This document shows, one piece after another, positions 52,634 through 60,277 of a stretch of DNA of 64,000 nt. The notes beneath the pieces were generated by a model, which saw only the letters and a list, made by a program, of their open reading frames with translations, searched no databases and was not told where the DNA came from. A program made the translations under genes and the position numbers. The stretch spans positions 1,302,001-1,366,000 of the forward strand of contig NZ_JABACI010000001.1 of the NCBI RefSeq assembly GCF_012524205.1. Reading direction: 5' to 3'. Position 1 is the first letter of the stretch, and every line of letters begins with the position of its first letter. Source of the DNA: Microbacterium salsuginis (GTDB lineage: Bacteria > Actinomycetota > Actinomycetes > Actinomycetales > Microbacteriaceae).

Positions 52634-52759
52634 GGGCGGGAGCGGGGGCGGCGCGGGAGCGAGCGCGGGGAGCGGGCGCGGGGGCGGGGCGGGGGCGGGA
52701 GCTGGCGCGGAGCGGAGGATGCGCGGGGAGGTCAGACGGCGGGAGCGGGGGCGGGCGCC
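52634..52759 (+). other. G-run tract with quadruplex potential
   Basis: On the + strand many runs of three to five G alternate with short GC or GAGC spacers (for example GGGCGGGAGCGGGGGCGG). The tract spans the intergenic space and the first 28 bases of the leftward gene, whose last codons it forms (the APAPAPAV end). It has the pattern for one or more intrastrand G-quadruplexes. Confidence 0.6.
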
Positions 52760-53196
52760 TTGCGCGGCCGCGACTTCTTCGCAGGGGCCGTGGGCGTCGA
52801 GCCGGTCTCGGACGCGATGTCGGCGACATCCGCCGGTTCCTCGTCGACCTCGAGACGCAGCGCCTGCACGAGCGCGAGCCCGTGACGGGTCGTCACGATG
52901 ACCCGCTGGAACTCGGGGTGGCCCTCGAGATCGATCACGACGCTCGGACGACGGCGGCGGATCACGGCGAAATCGTCGCCGCCGGCGGAGCGCCAGGTGC
53001 CCATCGCGACGACGCCCTTCAGGTGGGTGCCGGGGCTCGGGACGCCGCGCAACCAGGTCCAGGCGTCCTCGGTCAGCTGCACCTTCGTGATGGTGGAACG
53101 CTCGATCGCCACATTCCCCTTGCGGAATGCCATGGCGCGCTCGGCTCCCGACAGCACGACCTCAAGCTGCGTCGAGTCGAGCAGCAGCGTCACCAT
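52732..53196 (-). CDS. Conserved-looking hypothetical protein with PH-like fold
   Basis: Not recognised with certainty. 154 residues. The first ~110 form alternating strands (LLLDSTQLEVVLSGAERAMA, then VAIERSTITKVQLTEDAWTW, GVVAMGTWRS, PSVVIDLEGHPEFQRVIVTT) in the order of a bacterial PH-like domain. The tail is Ala/Pro/Lys-rich (KKSRPRKAPAPAPAV) and probably disordered. No membrane segment. CAGACT ends six bases before ATG 53196, a weak leaderless-type promoter. It is convergent with the exporter permease and divergent from fbiC. No role can be assigned. Confidence 0.75.
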   Translation of the reverse strand: MVTLLLDSTQLEVVLSGAERAMAFRKGNVAIERSTITKVQLTEDAWTWLRGVPSPGTHLKGVVAMGTWRSAGGDDFAVIRRRRPSVVIDLEGHPEFQRVIVTTRHGLALVQALRLEVDEEPADVADIASETGSTPTAPAKKSRPRKAPAPAPAV

Positions 53197-53299
53197 GGCA
53201 CTAGTCTGCCAGCGCTGCCGGGCCGATCCGGGCTCATTTGCTTACAGGAGGGCAACGATCCGCGACCCTGGACAGCGTGCGCGGTGCGAGACTGGATCG

Positions 53300-55717
53300 G
53301 TGACCGCCGTGTCCCCCTCCGTCACCACGACCCCCGCACCCGCCGAGGCGTTGGCGCGCGCTGCCGCGGGCGAGCGCCCGGATGCCGCGGACGCTGAGGC
53401 GCTGCTGGGGGTCTCGGGCGCCGATTTCGAGCGGCTTCTCGAGCTTGCCGGAGCCGTCCGCGACGCGGGGCTCGCGGCATCCGGCCGCCCTGGAATCCTG
53501 ACCTACTCGCGCAAGGTCTTCGTGCCGCTGACCACGCTGTGCCGCGACCGGTGCCACTACTGCGTGTTCGTCGACACCCCCGGTCAGCTGCTCAAGAAGC
53601 ACAAGCCGGCGTATATGTCGCCCGAGCAGGTGCTCGCCGTCGTGCGACAGGGGCAGGCGATGGGCTGCAAAGAGGTGCTGCTCACCCTCGGCGACCGTCC
53701 GGAGGACCGCTGGCCCGAGGCGCGCGCGTGGCTCGACGAGCACGGCTTCGCATCGACCCTCGACTATGTCGGCCACATCGCACGCCTGGTGACGGCTGAG
53801 ACAGGGCTGCTCGCGCACCTGAACCCGGGCGTCATGAGTGCGGACGAGATCCGGATGCTGCGGCCCACGGCTCCCTCGATGGGCATGATGCTCGAGACGA
53901 CCTCTCGCCGGCTCTTCGAGGAGCCCGGCCAGGTGCACTTCGGCTCGCCCGACAAGGACCCCGACCTGCGTCTCGAAGTGATCGACGCCGCCGGGCGCGA
54001 GCACGTGCCCTTCACGACGGGGATCCTCGTGGGCATCGGCGAGACGCTGCGCGACCGCGCGGACTCGCTCGTCGCCATCCGCGACGCGCACGAGCGGCAC
54101 GGGCATGTGCAAGAGGTCATCGTGCAGAACTTCCGCGCGAAGCCCCGCACGGCGATGCAGGGCGCACCCGACGCCGAGCTGCGGGAGTACGTCGCCGCCG
54201 TCGCCGTCGCACGGCTGGTGATGGGCCCGCACATGCGGATCCAGGTGCCGCCGAACCTCTCGGATCCCGCCGAGTTCGGGCTGCTCGTGCGCGCCGGTGC
54301 CGACGACTGGGGCGGGGTCTCGCCGCTGACGGCGGACCACGTCAACCCCGAGCGCCCGTGGCCGCACCTCGACGACCTCGCGCGCATGACCTCCGAGCTG
54401 GGCTTCGAGCTTCGCGAGCGCCTCACCGCGCAGCCCGAGTTCGTCCTCGACGCCGAGACCTGGATCGACCCCGCTCTACGTCCGGCCGTCGCCGCGCTCG
54501 CCGATGCCGCGACCGGCCTGGCCGCGGCATCCGCCCCCTCCGCCCCCGCCCCCTCGCCCCTCGTTCATTCGTCACCTGTGTACGCCGCGGACGGCGTTTC
54601 GCGTACACAGGTGACGAACGAACCGCGGGGTGGGTCCACCGATGGAGGGATCCGGCGGCTCGCGGAGTCCGCGGCGGCCGACCCGCTGGCGCTCGACGAC
54701 GCGGAGTGGGTGGCGCTGCTCGAGGCCACCGGCGACGACCTCGACGCGCTCGCGGCGACGGCCGACGACGTGCGCCGGTACACGGTCGGCGAGGCCGTGA
54801 GCCTCGTCGTCAACCGCAACCTCACCTCGAGCGGCCTTCGGCCCGGTCCCACCCCCGACCCGCAGACCTTCACCATGGACGACGTCGCCGCCGTGGCGGC
54901 CGACGCATGGGAGCTGGGCGCGACGGAGCTGTGCGTGCAGGGCCTGCTGCCGGCCACCGAGGGCCCCGAGCGCTATCTCGACATCGCCCGTGCCGTGAAG
55001 GCCGCCACCCCGCGCATCCACCTGCACGCCTACCGCCCGCAGGACGTGCGGGACCTCGCCGACCGCGGCGGATACGGCCTCGACGGCGCTCTCAGCGCTC
55101 TGCGCGAGGCAGGCGTCGACACCGTGCCGGGCACGGGCGTCAAGGTGCTGAGCGAACGGGTTCGCGGCCTCGTCGCCCCCGGCGACCTCGAGATCGACCG
55201 CTGGATCGACGGGATCACCGCCGCGCATCGCGCGGGGCTCCGCTCGACCGGCGTCCTGTTCTACGGCCACGTCGAGACCGCCGCCGAACGCGTCGAGCAC
55301 CTGCGCCGGCTGCGCGCGATCCAGTCCGACACGCGAGGCTTCACGGAGTTCGTGCCGATCCCTCTGCCCGGACCCGCGGGCGGCGTGCCGCTCGTAGCCG
55401 GCCGCAGCCCGCTCGACGAGCACCGCGCGGTGGTGGCCGTGTCGCGGCTGCTCCTCTCGGGCAGCATCCCTCACATCCAGATCCCGTGGACGCGCGTCGG
55501 ACGCGAAGCATCCGCCGTCCTGCTGCAGTCCGGGGGCGACGACCTCGGCGGCACGCTGCTCGACGGCCGCGTGAAACCCGAAGCCGGCATCGAGCACGGC
55601 CTCGAACTGCCGGTGACGGATGCCGCGGCCCTCGTCGGGCGCCTGTTCCGGCCGTTCCGCCAGCGGACCACCGACTACCGCGAGCCTGCGCCCGACCGCA
55701 AGGCGGCATGGCGATGA
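53300..55717 (+). CDS. fbiC: FO synthase, CofG-CofH fusion with cysteine-less CofH half
   Basis: FbiC makes the F420 chromophore precursor FO from a pyrimidine intermediate and tyrosine with two radical-SAM domains. 805 residues. The CofG half (~65-410) has C81-X3-C85-X2-C88 in TTLCRDRCHYC, GDRPEDRW, SMGMMLETTS and PNLSDP. The CofH half (~450-790) keeps RYTVGEAVSLVVNRNLT, GATELCVQG, the YRPQDVRDLADRGG segment, VPGTGVKVLSERVR, STGVLFYGHVE, FTEFVPIPLPGP and DLGGTL, yet the expected CX3CX2C after VVNRN (~507) is absent, replaced by SSGLRPGPTPDPQTF. The linker contains a palindromic DNA element. Start GTG 53300; GAGACT six bases upstream suggests a leaderless mRNA. Confidence 0.88.
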   Translation: MTAVSPSVTTTPAPAEALARAAAGERPDAADAEALLGVSGADFERLLELAGAVRDAGLAASGRPGILTYSRKVFVPLTTLCRDRCHYCVFVDTPGQLLKKHKPAYMSPEQVLAVVRQGQAMGCKEVLLTLGDRPEDRWPEARAWLDEHGFASTLDYVGHIARLVTAETGLLAHLNPGVMSADEIRMLRPTAPSMGMMLETTSRRLFEEPGQVHFGSPDKDPDLRLEVIDAAGREHVPFTTGILVGIGETLRDRADSLVAIRDAHERHGHVQEVIVQNFRAKPRTAMQGAPDAELREYVAAVAVARLVMGPHMRIQVPPNLSDPAEFGLLVRAGADDWGGVSPLTADHVNPERPWPHLDDLARMTSELGFELRERLTAQPEFVLDAETWIDPALRPAVAALADAATGLAAASAPSAPAPSPLVHSSPVYAADGVSRTQVTNEPRGGSTDGGIRRLAESAAADPLALDDAEWVALLEATGDDLDALAATADDVRRYTVGEAVSLVVNRNLTSSGLRPGPTPDPQTFTMDDVAAVAADAWELGATELCVQGLLPATEGPERYLDIARAVKAATPRIHLHAYRPQDVRDLADRGGYGLDGALSALREAGVDTVPGTGVKVLSERVRGLVAPGDLEIDRWIDGITAAHRAGLRSTGVLFYGHVETAAERVEHLRRLRAIQSDTRGFTEFVPIPLPGPAGGVPLVAGRSPLDEHRAVVAVSRLLLSGSIPHIQIPWTRVGREASAVLLQSGGDDLGGTLLDGRVKPEAGIEHGLELPVTDAAALVGRLFRPFRQRTTDYREPAPDRKAAWR
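54563..54623. repeat. Palindromic element inside fbiC, at the CofG/CofH junction
   Basis: Arms TTCGTCACCTGTGTACGC (54568-54585) and GCGTACACAGGTGACGAA (54601-54618) are perfect complements of 18 bases, extended outward by GTTC/GAAC across one mismatch. The 15-base centre holds a smaller CGCCG/CGGCG stem. It is read in frame as the linker LVHSSPVYAADGVSRTQVTN. The core CGTACACAGG recurs at 46301-46310. Confidence 0.85.
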
Positions 55718-57237
55718 CCGTCGCCGGCACGGCGGCACGGGTCGAAGTGGCGATCGTCGGCGCGGGCTTCGCCGGCATCGGCATGGCACTCGCGTTGCGG
55801 CGCACCGGCCGCGACGACTTCGTCATGCTCGAGCGCGGCACCTCCGTCGGCGGCACGTGGCGCGACAACACGTACCCCGGGGTCGCGTGCGATGTGCCGT
55901 CGCACCTCTACGGCTTCGCCTCCCACCCGAACCCGTCGTGGTCGGGCACGTTCGCACGCGGCGACGAGATCCATGCCTACCTCGAGCACGTCGTCGAGAT
56001 GGAGCACCTGGGCGACCGCCTGCGCCTGGGCACCGCGATGCAATGGGCGGACTGGGATGCCGAGCACGAGGTGTGGCGCATCGGGACCTCGACCGGCACC
56101 GTCGTCGCGGACGCGCTGGTGCTGGCGTGCGGCCGCCTGACCGAGCCGTCGATCCCCGCGATCGCCGGGCTCGAGACCTTCCCGGGGCCGCTCTTCCACT
56201 CGGCGCGCTGGGACCACGACTCCCCTCTCGACGGCCTGCGGGTCGGCGTCGTCGGCACCGGGGCGAGCGCCGTGCAGATCGTGCCGCAGCTCGCCCACGA
56301 CGCGGCGCACGTGACGCTCTTCCAGCGCAGCCCGGCGTGGATTGTGCCCCGCGGCGGGACCGCATACTCCGCGGCCGACCGCGACCGCTTCACCGCGCAT
56401 CCCGACGAGCTCGCGCGCCTGCGCGCCGACCTCTACGCCGAGGGCGAGGCGCGCTTCGCGTCGCGGTCCGGAGACGCCGTCGCCTCCGCCCGCGCGACCG
56501 CGGAGGCGCTCGCCCACCTCGAGGCGCACGTGACCGACCCGGCGCTGCGCGCGGCACTCACGCCCGACTACGCGTTCGGGTGCAAGCGCGTTCTGCTGTC
56601 GGACGATTTCTACCCCGCCGTCGCGTCCGACGCCGTCACCCTCGTGCCGTCGGCCCTCGCCGCGGTCGACGGTTCGACCGTCATCGCGGCAGACGGCACG
56701 CGCCACGAGGTCGACGCGCTCGTGCTCGCGACCGGCTTCGCGTCGACGCAGCAGCCGTACGCCGAGCTCGTCGTGGGCGAGGGCGGCCAGCGGCTCGCCG
56801 CGCACTGGTCGGGCGGCATGACCTCGTTCGGCTCGACCGTCGTCGCCGGATTCCCCAACCTGTTCGTGCTCAACGGGCCCAACGCGTCGCTCGGCCACTC
56901 CTCCTCCGTGCTCATGATCGAGGAGCAGGCGGCGTACGTGGCTCGTGTGCTCGACCGCCGCGCCGCGGTGGGAGGTGTGCTGCGGGTCGACCCGGTCGCC
57001 GAGCTCGCCTACACCGATGAGATCGCCACGGCGGCGGCATCCACCCCCTGGATGACCGGCGGATGCCGCAACTGGTACGTCGACGGACGCTCCGGCCGTC
57101 TCACCCTGCTGTGGCCGGGTACCGTCGATGCGTTCCGGGCGCGCCTGTCCCGCGCGGACGGCTCGGAGTTCCTGCCCGGCCCCGTTCCGCTTCCCGTCCC
57201 CTCGGCGCTGCGCGCCCCGCTCGAAGGAGTCGCATGA
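55714..57237 (+). CDS. FAD-dependent Baeyer-Villiger-type monooxygenase
   Basis: A flavin monooxygenase of 507 residues. FAD motif VAIVGAGFAGIGMAL (~9-23), the Baeyer-Villiger fingerprint FPGPLFHSARWD (~155-166), NADPH motif VGVVGTGASAVQI (~176-188), and the late ATGFAS motif (~342). Such enzymes insert oxygen into ketones or oxidise N or S atoms; the substrate is unknown. ATG 55714 overlaps the fbiC stop (ATGA); an ATG two codons earlier is also possible. Its stop overlaps fgd. Lying inside an F420 operon is unusual for a flavin/NADPH enzyme and hints at a shared pathway. Confidence 0.9.
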   Translation: MTVAGTAARVEVAIVGAGFAGIGMALALRRTGRDDFVMLERGTSVGGTWRDNTYPGVACDVPSHLYGFASHPNPSWSGTFARGDEIHAYLEHVVEMEHLGDRLRLGTAMQWADWDAEHEVWRIGTSTGTVVADALVLACGRLTEPSIPAIAGLETFPGPLFHSARWDHDSPLDGLRVGVVGTGASAVQIVPQLAHDAAHVTLFQRSPAWIVPRGGTAYSAADRDRFTAHPDELARLRADLYAEGEARFASRSGDAVASARATAEALAHLEAHVTDPALRAALTPDYAFGCKRVLLSDDFYPAVASDAVTLVPSALAAVDGSTVIAADGTRHEVDALVLATGFASTQQPYAELVVGEGGQRLAAHWSGGMTSFGSTVVAGFPNLFVLNGPNASLGHSSSVLMIEEQAAYVARVLDRRAAVGGVLRVDPVAELAYTDEIATAAASTPWMTGGCRNWYVDGRSGRLTLLWPGTVDAFRARLSRADGSEFLPGPVPLPVPSALRAPLEGVA

Positions 57238-58247
57238 CCGTCCCGCTGCGTTTCGGATACAAGGCCTCCGCCGAGCAGTTCGGCCCGGCCGAGCTGCTCG
57301 ACTACGCCGTTCTCGCCGAAGAGGTCGGCTTCGACTCGGTCTTCATCTCCGACCACCTGCAGCCCTGGCTGCACGAGGGCGGCCACGCCCCGGCATCCGT
57401 TCCCTGGCTCGGCGCACTGGGCGCCAAGACGTCGCGGGTCCTGATCGGGACATCGGTGCTGACCCCGACCTTCCGCTACAACCCGACCGTCGTCGCGCAG
57501 GACTTCGCGACGCTCGGCGTGCTGTACCCCGGCCGTGTGATCCTCGGCGTGGGCACGGGAGAGGCGCTCAACGAGGCGAACCTCGGAATCGCGTGGCCCG
57601 GTCCGCCGGAGCGGTTCCAGCGGCTGAAGGAGGCGATCGGGCTCATTCGTCGGCTGTGGTCCGAGGACCGCGTCACGTTCGACGGCACGTACTACACCGC
57701 GCGCAACATCACGATCTACGACAAGCTCGACGAGCCGGTGCCGATCTACATCGGCGCCGCAGGTCCGGCCGCGACCCGGCTGGCCGGGCGCACCGCCGAC
57801 GGCTTCATCACCACCTCGGGCAAGAAGCCGGAGCTGTACACCGAGACGCTCCTTCCGGCGCTCGACGAGGGCCTGGCGAAGGCCGGCCGCACGCGCGAGG
57901 ACATCGACACGCTCATCGAGGTGAAGGTCTCGTTCGACCATTCCGTGGAGGCGGCCCGCGAGAAGACGCGGTTCTGGGCTCCGCTCGCACTGACGCCCGA
58001 CGAGAAGATGGGCGTCGACGACCCGGTCGAGATGCAGCGCCTCGGTGAGCAGCTGCCGATCGAGCGGGCAGCATCCCGCTTCATCGTGTCGACCGATCCC
58101 GACGAGCACGTCGAGCGCATCGGCTGGTACGTCGACCACGGGTTCCGCCATCTGGTGTTCCACGACCCCGGGCACGACCAGGCCACATTCCTGCGCATGT
58201 ACGGCGAGGAGATCCTGCCGCGACTGCGCGCGAAGTACGGCGCGTGA
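57234..58247 (+). CDS. fgd: F420-dependent glucose-6-phosphate dehydrogenase
   Basis: Oxidises glucose-6-phosphate to the phosphogluconolactone and reduces F420, the main source of reduced F420 in mycobacteria. 337 residues, the FGD1 length. Close match across the luciferase-like barrel: FGYKASAEQFGP (~6-17), SDHLQPW with the active-site His and Trp (~40, ~44), LTPTFRYNPTVVAQDFATLG, GVGTGEALNE with the catalytic Glu (~109), TSGKKPELYTE, and HLVFHDPGHDQ. GAAGGAG lies before ATG 57234, which overlaps the monooxygenase stop. Its stop overlaps fbiD. The match is specific enough to prefer FGD over other F420 oxidoreductases. Confidence 0.92.
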   Translation: MTVPLRFGYKASAEQFGPAELLDYAVLAEEVGFDSVFISDHLQPWLHEGGHAPASVPWLGALGAKTSRVLIGTSVLTPTFRYNPTVVAQDFATLGVLYPGRVILGVGTGEALNEANLGIAWPGPPERFQRLKEAIGLIRRLWSEDRVTFDGTYYTARNITIYDKLDEPVPIYIGAAGPAATRLAGRTADGFITTSGKKPELYTETLLPALDEGLAKAGRTREDIDTLIEVKVSFDHSVEAAREKTRFWAPLALTPDEKMGVDDPVEMQRLGEQLPIERAASRFIVSTDPDEHVERIGWYVDHGFRHLVFHDPGHDQATFLRMYGEEILPRLRAKYGA

Positions 58248-58978
58248 GGCGGCTGTTCGGACGGGCGCAGCGGGTCGCGGCTCCGGATCGCACGGCGCCC
58301 GGCCATCGCGATCCCGGCGTGTCGGCGGCGCGGACGGGCGACGATCCGGAGTCATGGCGCAGGCGGTGGATCGTCGTGGTCCCCGTGAAGCCGCCCGCAC
58401 GGGGCAAGTCGCGCCTCGACGTGCCCGGCATCGACCGCGCCGCACTCGCGCACGCGATCGCCCTGGACACCCTCGAGGCCGCGACGGCGTGCGAGGCGGT
58501 GGCACAGGTCGTGGTCGTGACGAACGATCCCGCGCTCGCTCGTGAGTCCGGCACGATTCCGGCACTGCGGTTCGTGCCCGAGGGCGAGGCCCGCGGACTC
58601 GACGCCGCGGTCGCGACCGGGGTCGCCGCGATGGATCCGGCGGCGCGCATGCCGCGGGCCGCGCTCCTCGGCGACCTGCCGGCGCTGCGACCGTCCGACC
58701 TCGCCGACGCGCTGCGGGCCGCGGCATCCGTCCCCCGCTCCGTGGTCGCCGACGCCGAGGGCACCGGCTCGACCCTGGTCACCGCGGCGCCTGGTGCGGC
58801 GTGGCAGTCGTCGTTCGGCGAGGGGTCGTTCGCACGGCACCTCGCGCTCGGGTGCACGGCGCTCGAGATTCCGGATGCCTCGACCCTGCGTCGCGACGTG
58901 GACACCGCGGATCAGCTCGACGTGGCCTCGGCGCTGGGGCTCGGCCCCCGGACCGCCGCCCTGCTTGCCCGCCGCTGA
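58244..58978 (+). CDS. fbiD: Phosphoenolpyruvate/2-phospholactate guanylyltransferase
   Basis: Activates phosphoenolpyruvate (or 2-phospho-L-lactate) with GTP for F420 assembly. 244 residues. The nucleotidyltransferase N-terminus WIVVVPVKPPARGKSRL begins near residue 43, after a 40-residue basic extension, so an in-frame GTG at 58319 is an alternative start. Other features: DTLEAATACEAVAQVVVVTND (~75-95, shown joined), GEARGLDAAVATG, LLGDLPALRPSDL (~140-152), DAEGTGSTLV, and the acidic DASTLRRDVDTADQLD near the end. The GTG overlaps the fgd stop (GTGA). The operon order fbiC-monooxygenase-fgd-fbiD strongly supports the assignment. Confidence 0.9.
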   Translation: MRRLFGRAQRVAAPDRTAPGHRDPGVSAARTGDDPESWRRRWIVVVPVKPPARGKSRLDVPGIDRAALAHAIALDTLEAATACEAVAQVVVVTNDPALARESGTIPALRFVPEGEARGLDAAVATGVAAMDPAARMPRAALLGDLPALRPSDLADALRAAASVPRSVVADAEGTGSTLVTAAPGAAWQSSFGEGSFARHLALGCTALEIPDASTLRRDVDTADQLDVASALGLGPRTAALLARR

Positions 58979-59052
58979 TTCGTCGCACGGGCATTCCCGC
59001 GCTTGCCCGGATCATCGAGCCATCGCCCTCCGCCCGCCGATAGCCTGGCGGG

Positions 59053-59484
59053 ATGAGCGACTACCAGGTGCTGGAGATGGGCGGACTCGACGAGTGGCGG
59101 GAGCACTACGGCGGGTTCCGGCCCGACAGCTCGCGCGACGGACGGCGGGTCGTCGATCACGACATCACGATGCAGTACATCGGCATGACGGCCAACGCCT
59201 ACGAGCCCGGCGAGGAGGCCGGCTACTGGCACCGCCACGCTCGCATCGAGGAGCTGTACGTGTTCCTCGCGGGCCGCGGCCAGATGGCCCTCGACGACGA
59301 CATCGTCGACGTCGGCCCGGGCACCGTGGTGCGCGTGGGTCAGGACGTGTGGCGCACGTGGCGGGCGGTGCCCGACAGCCCCGAGCAGCTGCGGTGGCTG
59401 TGCATCCGCGCCGGCGGCACCGAGCTGCCGCACCTGCCCGACGACGGGGAACGGGGGCCCGAACGCCCCTCCCCCTGGAGCTGA
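59053..59484 (+). CDS. Cupin-domain protein
   Basis: A 143-residue single-domain beta-barrel protein. The first cupin motif is GYWHRHARIEELYVFLAGRG (~57-76), with two His and one Glu as metal ligands; the second is GTVVRVGQDVWRTWRAV (~90-106), in which the usual His is replaced by Trp/Arg context, so metal binding may be weak. The substrate is unknown. TAGCCT ends six bases before ATG 59053, so the gene has its own promoter and a leaderless mRNA, separate from the F420 operon that ends 74 bases upstream. Confidence 0.88.
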   Translation: MSDYQVLEMGGLDEWREHYGGFRPDSSRDGRRVVDHDITMQYIGMTANAYEPGEEAGYWHRHARIEELYVFLAGRGQMALDDDIVDVGPGTVVRVGQDVWRTWRAVPDSPEQLRWLCIRAGGTELPHLPDDGERGPERPSPWS

Positions 59485-59494
59485 GACGCTTCGC

Positions 59495-59523
59495 GGGATG
59501 GGGCCGCGACCTCGCCCCATCCC
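59495..59523. terminator. Hairpin terminator between cupin and TauE-type genes
   Basis: GGGATGGGGC (59495-59504) pairs perfectly with GCCCCATCCC (59514-59523) around a nine-base loop, ten bases past the cupin stop and nine bases past the convergent exporter stop. Confidence 0.8.
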
Positions 59524-59532
59524 ACGGCGTCG

Positions 59533-60276
59533 TCACGCGACGAGCAGGTACACCGCCCCGACGATGGTGAAGCCGATGACGAGCCGCTCGAAGAGCTTCT
59601 GGTCGAGCCGGTCGGCCAGGCGCCGGCCGACCAGCGCGCCGCCCACCACGAGCGGCACCAGGACGAGGTCCAGCAGCAGGCCCGGCGGGGTGATGATGCC
59701 GAGCCCGATCGAGAACGGCACCTTGAACAGGTTGACGATCGCGAAGAACCATGCGGCGGTACCGAGGAACTCGTTCACCGGGAACCGCGCCGCCAGGAAG
59801 TACATCGACATGACGGGCCCGGCGGCGTTCGCGACCATCGTCGTGAAGCCGCCGAGCGCACCATAAATCGCGGCGGCGACGCGGTGGGGACCGTCGTCCG
59901 ACACCCCTGCGCCGAAGCGGCGGCGCAGCAGGGTGATCGCGATGACGAGGATCAGGATCACGCCGATCGTCCGCTTGACCCAGATGTCGCCGGCGAGCGC
60001 GAGGAACACGACGCCCAGCAGCACGCCGGCCACGACGGCCGGGGCAAGCCGCAGCAGCGCCCGCCAGTTCGCGTGCCGACGGTACATCGTCACCGCGAAC
60101 AGGTCGGCGACGATCAGGAGCAGCAGGAGTGTGCCGGTGGATTCCCGTGCCGGCAGCACGGCCGCGAAGATCGCGACGGCGAGCGTGCCGGCGCCGGGCA
60201 CGGCGGTCTTCGACAGTCCCACGATGACCGCGGCGAGCGCGAGCAGCGCCCATGCGAACCAGGTCAGCTCGGGCAC
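59533..60276 (-). CDS. TauE/SafE-family membrane transporter
   Basis: A 247-residue inner-membrane protein with about eight hydrophobic segments, in two similar halves. The first repeat has LAAVIVGLSKTAVPGAGTLA (~10-29), and the second GALGGFTTMVANAAGPVMSM (~130-149); GxSK and NAxGP are the marks of the TauE/SafE sulfite-exporter-type family, whose members move sulfite or small organic sulfonates. GTG 60276 starts one base after the fbiA stop, so the two genes are cotranscribed. No sulfur-metabolism gene lies nearby and the true substrate is unclear. Confidence 0.9.
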   Translation of the reverse strand: MPELTWFAWALLALAAVIVGLSKTAVPGAGTLAVAIFAAVLPARESTGTLLLLLIVADLFAVTMYRRHANWRALLRLAPAVVAGVLLGVVFLALAGDIWVKRTIGVILILVIAITLLRRRFGAGVSDDGPHRVAAAIYGALGGFTTMVANAAGPVMSMYFLAARFPVNEFLGTAAWFFAIVNLFKVPFSIGLGIITPPGLLLDLVLVPLVVGGALVGRRLADRLDQKLFERLVIGFTIVGAVYLLVA

Positions 60277-60277
60277 G

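Noticed and set aside
54820..54860. A frameshift hiding the CofH cysteines in another frame
   Set aside because: The reading frame continues with CofH-like sequence on both sides and neither other frame offers a CX3CX2C at this point.
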